Positions 1-5,800 of a DNA stretch of 13,279 nucleotides are shown in pieces; within the stretch, counting starts at the first letter, position 1, and every line of letters begins with the position of its first letter. Origin of the DNA: Candidatus Gastranaerophilales bacterium (GTDB lineage Bacteria > Cyanobacteriota > Vampirovibrionia > Gastranaerophilales > Gastranaerophilaceae); contig CANROV010000042.1 of the NCBI GenBank assembly GCA_947632315.1, forward strand, positions 1-13,279, in the 5' to 3' direction. The position numbers and the translations under genes were made by a program. The notes below the pieces were generated by a model. That model worked only from the letters and a program-made list of their open reading frames with translations. It made no database searches and had not been told where the DNA came from.

Positions 1-259
1 TACTGAAGTTAATACAACAAGAACTTATGATACAGAAGGTTACGATGCTGCTCTTAGAGATTACACTATGAGTAAAGAAGAATATGATAAAGAAATAGCT
101 GATTTAAATGCTCAAACTGAATCTTTACAGCAAGAAGATAAAGTTCTTGAATTAAGATTAAATCAAATAGATACAGAGCAAAACGAACTTAAAACAGAAT
201 TAGAAGCAGTTCAAAAAGTTTTAGAAAAAAAAATAAATAAAAAATTTAAAAAAATATAA
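1..259 (+). CDS. C-terminal end of a coiled-coil protein (5' end outside window)
   Basis: The reading frame is open from base 2 to a TAA at 257-259, so this is the last 85 codons or so of a longer gene. The Met at 68 is probably internal, because the frame runs upstream without a stop and no ribosome binding site precedes it. The visible part begins with a Tyr-Asp-Thr-Glu-Gly-Tyr stretch. It is then almost wholly charged and helical, rich in Glu, Lys, Gln and Leu with heptad-like Leu/Ile spacing, and ends in a Lys-rich tail. I do not recognise the family. The composition fits a coiled-coil stalk or an oligomerisation or structural segment. The next gene lies 68 bases downstream on the same strand and may be co-transcribed. 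Confidence 0.7.
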   Translation, partial: TEVNTTRTYDTEGYDAALRDYTMSKEEYDKEIADLNAQTESLQQEDKVLELRLNQIDTEQNELKTELEAVQKVLEKKINKKFKKI

Positions 260-270
260 TAAAAACCAAT

Positions 271-303
271 AAAAAAAATAAAAAAAATAAAAAATAAATA
301 AGA
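271..303 (+). repeat. A-rich imperfect tandem repeat (A8T, A8T, A6T, A3T)
   Basis: Directly visible runs of A interrupted by single T, each unit shorter than or equal to the one before, lie between the stop at 259 and the ribosome binding site of the next gene. The tract would form an A-rich, unstructured mRNA leader or rigid A-tract DNA. It may vary in length by slippage. No function is shown by the sequence. Confidence 0.6.
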
Positions 304-327
304 CGATATTAAGAAGGAAAGTAAAAG

Positions 328-1137
328 ATGAGTTATAAGAATGACAGTTATTTAGTAATCTCAAATAAATATGGCGGATTGAGCAGTGATGCCAAAGCGC
401 AGTTATTTGAAACTTATGACTTATTAAGAGATATAACTGTAAGCGGTTCAGCTTCTGATGGTGCAGGTTTTGGTACGGCAGGCAGTTTCTTATGGAAACT
501 GGCAAGTATGATAGCACCAGGTTCATTTATGTCCACCATGGGCGGCGGTACTGCTTTAAACATTCCCGGTACTTCATATTGGTCGCCGTCTATTTCAACA
601 AGTCCGGCTAACTCAGCATTTGGAATAGGCTCTTTATCTCAATATTCAGGGTTTACAGGCGGAGCAAGCTCTTTAGTACAAGGTTTCGGCTCAGCTGTAT
701 CAGAAGGAAATTTAACGGGCGGTGCGTCTTCCGTGACAGCTGTTTCCGATATTGCAGGTTCAACAGCTTTAAATGCATTAGGATACACAGCAGGCTTAGC
801 GTCAGGTTTCGGATTCGGTGACAGCTTCTTGCTTCCGGCTGCAGGTATTGTATCAGGTATTGGCGGAGTTTTACAGGCTATGTCGCCTTATCTTGGGTCA
901 TTCGGACTTGGTACAACTTTAATAGGGAACTTACTTCAAGGTTGTTCAAGCGCTCCATTAGCGGCTTATCAAAAAGTTACCAGCAGTATTTTAAATAACG
1001 CCGATGTAATTTTAGAAAACAAAGTTAAAAATATTGAAACTGTTTGTAAAATGCTTGATGCGCAAAATGATGTCGTCAAAAAAATGTTAAAAGATGATAT
1101 GGATGGCATGAAAGACAAAATTCAAAATATTGATTAA
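328..1137 (+). CDS. Gly/Ser/Ala-rich protein of unknown function with glycine-zipper-like hydrophobic core
   Basis: A 269-residue protein with an ATG start preceded by AAGGA at 314-318. I do not recognise the family. Residues 1-40 are mixed and mildly charged. Residues 40-210 are dominated by Gly, Ser, Ala and Leu, with a Thr-Gly-Gly-Ala-Ser-Ser motif seen twice, 20 residues apart (110-115 and 130-135). A strongly hydrophobic Gly-spaced stretch at 167-205 resembles glycine zippers of membrane-inserting or tightly packed helices. Residues 212-269 form a charged, probably helical tail. There is no classical N-terminal signal peptide. The coding sequence looks richer in G and C than its neighbours. 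Membrane association, a secreted effector or an assembly subunit are all possible. The only neighbour evidence is the preceding coiled-coil gene on the same strand and a terminator right after the stop. Confidence 0.75.
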   Translation: MSYKNDSYLVISNKYGGLSSDAKAQLFETYDLLRDITVSGSASDGAGFGTAGSFLWKLASMIAPGSFMSTMGGGTALNIPGTSYWSPSISTSPANSAFGIGSLSQYSGFTGGASSLVQGFGSAVSEGNLTGGASSVTAVSDIAGSTALNALGYTAGLASGFGFGDSFLLPAAGIVSGIGGVLQAMSPYLGSFGLGTTLIGNLLQGCSSAPLAAYQKVTSSILNNADVILENKVKNIETVCKMLDAQNDVVKKMLKDDMDGMKDKIQNID

Positions 1138-1171
1138 CACATATATATAAATATTCTTTCTCCTTCTCTTT

Positions 1172-1201
1172 GATACTTCGTTGTTACACGGAGTATCTTT
1201 T
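1172..1201 (+). terminator. Rho-independent terminator after the Gly-rich gene
   Basis: A 9-bp stem (1172-1180 with 1189-1197, one G-T wobble) and an 8-base loop are followed by TTTT at 1198-1201. It sits 34 bases after the stop of the plus-strand gene and touches the 3' end of the opposing gene, so it ends plus-strand transcription between convergent genes. No T run follows the stem on the minus strand. Confidence 0.7.
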
Positions 1202-3137
1202 AATATTTAAACGTATATTGTAATTTATTATTTCTTTCAGCCGTATTTGCTTCCTGTTCGGTCAAAGGCCCGTTTTGTCTAAAGATTTCACCTGCTTCGG
1301 TGCATTTTTCAATTAATTTTTTATTTTTGCTATGCAGCATTTTCAATGCTGAAGCCATTACTTTTGGCGTATTTAATCCATATCCTTTTGAAAGCTGTGA
1401 AAAATAAAACTTTTCATAATCGGAAGGTATTCTTACAGACCAGTTATCAGGATATGCTTTGCCTGATATATTAATTCTTTCAGACATACCAAACATATCA
1501 GGGAGGGTAAAGAATTGTTTGGCAGAGGTAAAAATTTCAGCAAATTTAGCTGTTCTATATCGTTCATTTTTTTTATCTTCACTATTTATTTTTGTATATT
1601 CGCTTGTAGTATAATCAAAAATTGAAGAATTTATTTGATAATCATTAATAATATCTTGCATATGGCGTGTACTTTTTTCATATTTAGACATATTTACCAG
1701 TGAATCGTTATCGTGACATCCTACTCCCGTATAAAATTTACCGTTTTTATAACCTTTTTGAAAAAATTTACAGGGTCTTTCATCATACTCAGCATAAGCA
1801 GTCGTATACAAATGAGGGAATTTATTAATAGTAAGTTCTCTGCTTTTATCGGCAGATATACCGACAAGTTCCAGCATTATATTATCAGGATTTTTTTCAT
1901 TAAACTTATCTTTTAATGTATTTTTTGCAGCAGTTTTAAGTATATTAAATATGGTAAAATTAATTTCAGGCAGTTTCACTTCTTCATATTTGCCGTTAAC
2001 AGCTTTATAAATGAACGGAGTTATGAATTGCCAAGCTGCATCAAGACGAATACCATCATAACGTTTAAAAAATGTTGAATATTTTTGATATAAAAGTTTG
2101 CCGACAGGGCCTAATTTAGATAAATCGCCATCATCCGAGCATTCACCCAATTTTGTATAATCAAGTGCATTCAAGCCCCAAGGCTGTATACCGTTTGTTT
2201 CAATAAAACCCGGATCAGGCCCGCCGTAATACAGGTTTTCCTGAAAACAATCAGGATTTGACCATATTTCACTTTTAGAGAATCCTATTAAACAATCACC
2301 ATAAAGTTTTAAATCAAGTTCATTTAATTCTTTTCGGCTTTCTTTCTGCTGTTTATCGGCTATAAACTGTATAAAGCTTTCAAATTCTATTGACTCAGGG
2401 TATTGAGATTTTATTTCATTAATTCTTGATTGTCTTTGTGTGTCATTTACATTATTTGAAAATAAGTTTTTATCAGTATTTTGCCATTGTTTAAAGTTCC
2501 CTGTTCCGTAATATTGTGATAAAGCTTCAAACAATGTATCTTTTTCAAGCCAGTATTGATTTTCATGTTTAAATTGTTCAAATTCTTTTGAAAGTTTTTG
2601 CACCTTGGGAGTATTTTCTTTCACTTGTTCCTTAAAATTCTGATAAGCCTTATATAAAACAGGTTTTTGAGTCTTAAATACATAATTATAGTCTGTTTTA
2701 TATTCTCTTGTCAGTTTATCACCATTATATTTTTTATCGATACAGGAAATATCTTTTTGGGAAAGTAAACTGGCATATTCATTTTCAGATAACTTTTTTA
2801 AATCTATAATATGGAATCCGAAGGCATAATTAGTTCCCGAATAAGGAGAAGTATTACCTTTAGATATTTTACCCTGCGGTTCAAGTTGTATGGAAGTAAT
2901 ACCTGTCATATCTTTTATAAATCGGATAAAATTTTTCATAGAATCTGACCAGGTTGTTCCTATAGCAGTATTATGTCCTTTTTCTGACGGAACATTGAAA
3001 TCAAAAACAATAGCAGTTGTATCTTGCAATTTAAGTTCATTTTTTGCATCAGAAATCAATCTTTTATATGCTTCTTTTTCTTTCGTTGATAATGCTCTTC
3101 CGAAATTAGGGGTATTATGTATAGGGTTTATATACAC
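1200..3137 (-). CDS. Divergent 4-alpha-glucanotransferase (GH77, MalQ/amylomaltase-like)
   Basis: A 645-residue protein of the amylomaltase family, which transfers alpha-1,4-glucan chains between maltodextrins; GH77 enzymes act in the cytoplasm. Family motifs occur in order: Gln-Leu-Glu-Pro-Gln-Gly with a Ser-Pro-Tyr-Ser loop (84-100), Trp-Leu-Glu-Lys-Asp-Thr-Leu-Phe (196-203), Phe-Ile-Ala-Asp-Lys-Gln (258-263), a Gly-Asp-Cys-Leu-Ile segment with Ile-Trp-Ser-Asn-Pro (280-295), and a Gly-Gly-Pro-Asp-Pro to Trp-Gly segment (305-321). The predicted nucleophile is Asp366 in Arg-Leu-Asp, the acid/base Glu423, and the third carboxylate Asp476 in His-Asp-Asn-Asp. The usual His-Phe-Arg after the nucleophile is replaced by Ala-Ala-Trp. 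At 645 residues it is longer than typical MalQ (about 500). The start is GTG, supported by AGGAG at 3144-3148. An ATG two to four bases upstream is out of frame and reaches a stop after eight codons. There is no signal peptide. The gene is divergent from the DNA glycosylase gene. Confidence 0.85.
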   Translation of the reverse strand: MYINPIHNTPNFGRALSTKEKEAYKRLISDAKNELKLQDTTAIVFDFNVPSEKGHNTAIGTTWSDSMKNFIRFIKDMTGITSIQLEPQGKISKGNTSPYSGTNYAFGFHIIDLKKLSENEYASLLSQKDISCIDKKYNGDKLTREYKTDYNYVFKTQKPVLYKAYQNFKEQVKENTPKVQKLSKEFEQFKHENQYWLEKDTLFEALSQYYGTGNFKQWQNTDKNLFSNNVNDTQRQSRINEIKSQYPESIEFESFIQFIADKQQKESRKELNELDLKLYGDCLIGFSKSEIWSNPDCFQENLYYGGPDPGFIETNGIQPWGLNALDYTKLGECSDDGDLSKLGPVGKLLYQKYSTFFKRYDGIRLDAAWQFITPFIYKAVNGKYEEVKLPEINFTIFNILKTAAKNTLKDKFNEKNPDNIMLELVGISADKSRELTINKFPHLYTTAYAEYDERPCKFFQKGYKNGKFYTGVGCHDNDSLVNMSKYEKSTRHMQDIINDYQINSSIFDYTTSEYTKINSEDKKNERYRTAKFAEIFTSAKQFFTLPDMFGMSERINISGKAYPDNWSVRIPSDYEKFYFSQLSKGYGLNTPKVMASALKMLHSKNKKLIEKCTEAGEIFRQNGPLTEQEANTAERNNKLQYTFKY

Positions 3138-3143
3138 ACATTT

Positions 3144-3148
3144 CTCCT
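3144..3148 (-). promoter_or_regulatory. Ribosome binding site fixing the GTG start of the GH77 gene
   Basis: AGGAG on the minus strand lies 6 bases before the GTG at 3137-3135. This decides for GTG over the out-of-frame ATG at 3141-3139, which is only 2 bases from the site. Confidence 0.65.
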
Positions 3149-3204
3149 TTAAAAATATTTATTATAATAAATCAAAACATATATTTTTTTGATAGTATTT
3201 TAAT

Positions 3205-3756
3205 ATGGGAAAAGTAATAGAGCAAACATTTTATTCACAAAATACGGTTATAATTGCAAAAAATATACTCGGAATGATATTATGCAGAAAGCTAGAAGAC
3301 GGAAATATATACAAAGGCAGGATAGTTGAAGCGGAAGCATATACTCAGGAAGAAGAATCGTGCCACGCATACAAAGGGATTACCAAAAGAAGTGCCACTA
3401 TGTTCAAAGCTCCCGGAACAGCTTATGTATATATGACATACGGAATGTATCACTGTTTAAATATTATTACCGAACGGGAAGGTTTTGGCTCAGGCGTTTT
3501 GATAAGGGCATTAGAACCTATTCAGCCTAAAGATATATTATTAAACGGCCCTGGAAAATTATGCAGAGAATTTAAGATAACAAAAGAACTCAATGAAATA
3601 AACGTCTGCACAAAAAAATCCGGTTTATGGCTTGAATACGGAGAAGCACCTCAAGAGAAAGATATTATTCAAACAGTAAGAATAGGTATAAAATTGGCGA
3701 TGGATTTACCTTGGAGATTTTATATTAAAAATAATAAATCTGTATCAAAACCTTAA
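3205..3756 (+). CDS. 3-methyladenine DNA glycosylase (AAG/MPG family)
   Basis: A 183-residue base-excision-repair enzyme that removes alkylated purines such as 3-methyladenine from DNA. The family signature is clear: Val-Glu-Ala-Glu-Ala-Tyr at 41-46, where Glu42 matches the catalytic Glu of human AAG; then Met-Phe...Pro-Gly-Thr-Ala-Tyr-Val-Tyr...Tyr-Gly-Met-Tyr (66-82); Leu-Ile-Arg-Ala-Leu-Glu-Pro (99-105), which lines the base pocket; and Asn-Gly-Pro-Gly-Lys-Leu-Cys (114-120). The length is normal for bacterial members. The ATG has no obvious ribosome binding site, and the 67-base gap to the divergent GH77 gene is almost pure A/T, so a weak or leaderless start is possible. The stop overlaps the end of the convergent rsmI gene by 4 bases (3753-3756). 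Confidence 0.92.
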   Translation: MGKVIEQTFYSQNTVIIAKNILGMILCRKLEDGNIYKGRIVEAEAYTQEEESCHAYKGITKRSATMFKAPGTAYVYMTYGMYHCLNIITEREGFGSGVLIRALEPIQPKDILLNGPGKLCREFKITKELNEINVCTKKSGLWLEYGEAPQEKDIIQTVRIGIKLAMDLPWRFYIKNNKSVSKP

Positions 3757-4565
3757 TTTAAAGCTAATTTATATATTTTATTTTTATTTATCCCATATAG
3801 TTTAGAAATAATCTTAGAAATATCTTTGGGAGAATATCCTTCTTCTTTTAGAGCATTTATTTTTTCCGTCAAATTATCGTCATCAATATTAACTGTTTCT
3901 TGCGCCCAAATCATAACAACAATTTCACCTTTTAAAGGATTATTACGATAATAATTTAAAAGTTGTGAAACTTTATCCGTTTTAACTTCTTCAAAAATTT
4001 TAGTAAGTTCTCTGCCGACAGATACTTTTTTATCCTCGCCGAATTCATGTAAAATATTTTCCAAAGTACCAATTAAGCGTTTAGGTGATTCATAAAAAAC
4101 GCAGTTGGTATATTTATACTTATTGAAAATAAGGTTTTGGCGGGATTTTTCTCTGGGCATAAAACCGATAAATGCGAATTCCTCATTTGTTCTTGGTAGG
4201 AGAGTAAGAAAAGTAATAACAGCACAAGCACCGGGGATTGATGTTATTTTAATATTATTTTTTAAAAGTTCGTTTATTAAAATACTACCGGGATCTGATA
4301 TACAAGGAGTACCAGCATCGGAAACCAGAGCAACGGATTTTCCCTCATTAATCAAAGAAATTATTTTTACACTTTTTTCTTTTTCATTAAACTTATGGCA
4401 GTCAAAAACCTTTGCACTGATTGAATATTTATCCAATAATTTTTTTGTAACTCTTGTATCTTCACAGGCGATATAATCGACGGACTTTAAAACATCGATT
4501 GCTCTTAAAGATATATCTGCGAGGTTACCTATAGGAGTTGCCGTAATAAATAATTCACCTGACAT
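3753..4565 (-). CDS. rsmI: 16S rRNA (cytidine(1402)-2'-O)-methyltransferase
   Basis: A 270-residue SAM-dependent methyltransferase of the tetrapyrrole-methylase fold, which 2'-O-methylates C1402 in the decoding centre of 16S rRNA. Hallmarks in order: Ala-Thr-Pro-Ile-Gly-Asn-Leu (9-15), Glu-Asp-Thr-Arg (35-38), Val-Ser-Asp-Ala-Gly-Thr-Pro with Ser-Asp-Pro-Gly (81-93), Ile-Pro-Gly-Ala (110-113), Phe-Ile-Gly-Phe-Met-Pro-Arg (132-138), Tyr-Glu-Ser-Pro-Lys-Arg-Leu (158-164), Arg-Glu-Leu-Thr-Lys-Ile-Phe-Glu-Glu (185-193) and Lys-Gly-Glu-Ile-Val-Val (212-217). Residues 230-270 match the small C-terminal helical domain of RsmI. The length is normal. The ATG is preceded by AAAGG on the minus strand. 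The gene begins 3 bases after the stop of the STAS gene, so the two are probably one operon with translational coupling. Confidence 0.95.
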   Translation of the reverse strand: MSGELFITATPIGNLADISLRAIDVLKSVDYIACEDTRVTKKLLDKYSISAKVFDCHKFNEKEKSVKIISLINEGKSVALVSDAGTPCISDPGSILINELLKNNIKITSIPGACAVITFLTLLPRTNEEFAFIGFMPREKSRQNLIFNKYKYTNCVFYESPKRLIGTLENILHEFGEDKKVSVGRELTKIFEEVKTDKVSQLLNYYRNNPLKGEIVVMIWAQETVNIDDDNLTEKINALKEEGYSPKDISKIISKLYGINKNKIYKLALN

Positions 4566-4568
4566 TTT

Positions 4569-4847
4569 TTACCTTTTAATAAGAGGATTAGAAGCAACAT
4601 TTGAGAAAGTTTTATTAAGCCCGGTAACTTCAAGAATTTGACCTATCCCAGGCTCTAAATTTTTTATGAAAATTGATTTTTTATTGAGGAGTGCAACCTT
4701 TTGCAGATTTAATAATGTAGTTATTCCTTTTAAATCAATATTTTTAATACCTTCAAAATCCACTTCAATATTTTTAGTGTTTTCAAATTCCGGTATATTT
4801 ATATTATTAATATTATTAAACAGCTCAGCTGCTCTAATTACCTGCAT
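4569..4847 (-). CDS. STAS-domain protein (anti-sigma-factor-antagonist-like) without the phosphoacceptor Ser
   Basis: A 92-residue single-domain protein with the STAS pattern: a beta strand Ile-Glu-Val-Asp-Phe (27-31), the loop Ile-Asp-Leu-Lys-Gly-Ile (37-42) where SpoIIAA-type proteins have Asp-Ser-Ser-Gly, a Leu-rich helix, a Ser-Ile-Phe-Ile-Lys strand (58-62), and a C-terminal Ile-Leu-Glu-Val-Thr-Gly-Leu helix followed by Phe (71-81). STAS proteins act in partner-switching regulation, as MlaB-like subunits of lipid transport, or within larger sensors. The Leu-Lys in place of Ser-Ser argues against regulation by Ser/Thr phosphorylation. An in-frame TGA lies four codons upstream of the ATG, so the start cannot move far. 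A weak GGATGAG is upstream. It is likely co-transcribed with rsmI, 3 bases downstream; that pairing does not reveal a role. Confidence 0.75.
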   Translation of the reverse strand: MQVIRAAELFNNINNINIPEFENTKNIEVDFEGIKNIDLKGITTLLNLQKVALLNKKSIFIKNLEPGIGQILEVTGLNKTFSNVASNPLIKR

Positions 4848-4936
4848 TAATTTTACTCATCCATTTGTTGTATATTTTTATATTAATATTTTTTTTAAAT
4901 TAATGCAATATGTAATAATTAAATTTTAATCAATAA

Positions 4937-5617
4937 TTAACCTGCTTTTCTTATTTGTTCATCATTTTGATAAGAAGGGATTTGAGAAATTCTAAGTTCT
5001 TTCGGAACCGACATATTTGATTTTGAGATATTATAATTTATAGAAGGTATATATCTTGATTTAGAGTTAATTTTATTTCTTAAAGTAGCAGACTGACTAA
5101 AATCCTGATTATTTGCAGAAATATATTTTTTGTTAGCAGGTCTGTTTAAAAGAAGCATAAAAAACAATAAAGCGAAACCAAGCACACAGTATAATATTAA
5201 TTTAAAATCAGCAATATAAAAATTAGAACTAAACATATTCAAAGAACTGTCATTTTTTTGTACCAAGCCTGTAGAAAGGTCTTTAGTAATAATACTTGCA
5301 TTACTAAGGTTATTACCCTCAATAGAAATAACAGTATTGTCATTATTTTTCTTTTGGACAATAACATTATCAATTCCTGAAGTATTATCATAAATAATAT
5401 CTACAGAGTCGGCAGGGATAGTTGAATTTAAGATAAGAGTCAAATTATTGTCATTTTCCAAAATTTTACTGACATTAACATATTTATCATTGAGCTGAGT
5501 AATATTAATACCTGATAAAGCATTAACGGAAGCAAAAGATTTTAATACAGAGCAAATTAGTAAAACCGCCATAACAGTCAATTTAAAAATAAAACTAAAC
5601 TTAACCCTTGTACTCAT
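4937..5617 (-). CDS. Exported or membrane-anchored protein with a beta-rich outer domain and one transmembrane helix; function unknown
   Basis: A 226-residue protein from the ATG at 5617. An in-frame TTG one codon upstream leaves only 2 bases to the GGAG at 5623-5626, whereas the ATG leaves 5, so ATG is preferred. Residues 1-30 are a signal peptide or anchor: basic start, long hydrophobic run, Ser-Phe-Ala-Ser near the end. Residues 31-130 look like an extracytoplasmic beta domain. The pattern of Leu-Ile-Leu-Asn-Ser-Thr, Val-Asp-Ile-Ile-Tyr and Val-Ile-Ser-Ile-Glu-Gly-Asn-Asn-Leu loosely resembles AMIN domains of cell-wall and secretin proteins, but this is weak. Residues 138-157 form a strong transmembrane helix. 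Residues 160-226 are a polar, Ser/Asn/Lys-rich, probably disordered cytoplasmic tail. The gene lies 89 bases upstream of the STAS gene on the same strand, so they may share a transcript. Confidence 0.72.
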   Translation of the reverse strand: MSTRVKFSFIFKLTVMAVLLICSVLKSFASVNALSGINITQLNDKYVNVSKILENDNNLTLILNSTIPADSVDIIYDNTSGIDNVIVQKKNNDNTVISIEGNNLSNASIITKDLSTGLVQKNDSSLNMFSSNFYIADFKLILYCVLGFALLFFMLLLNRPANKKYISANNQDFSQSATLRNKINSKSRYIPSINYNISKSNMSVPKELRISQIPSYQNDEQIRKAG

Positions 5618-5800
5618 CAAATCTCCAACGACTATACTACCCTTTTAAATATTCTATAAATTTTGAGATGATATTACATCAATCAAATGGTTTAATAATT
5701 TATCTAAATCTTTAGATTAATATATTGCGTTAATATAAAAAAAATAATACTATATTCTTAGGTTATGGGTATACTTTGTAACATTATTAAGGGGCTGTAA

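Noticed and set aside
2890..3192. Plus-strand open frame antisense to the start of the GH77 gene
   Set aside because: It covers conserved GH77 sequence and lacks a ribosome binding site.
5727..5775. Promoter elements (TTGCGT with TACTAT, or TATACT alone) before the GH13-like gene
   Set aside because: Consensus matches are poor or spacing is wrong, and this A/T-rich gap gives many chance -10-like hexamers.
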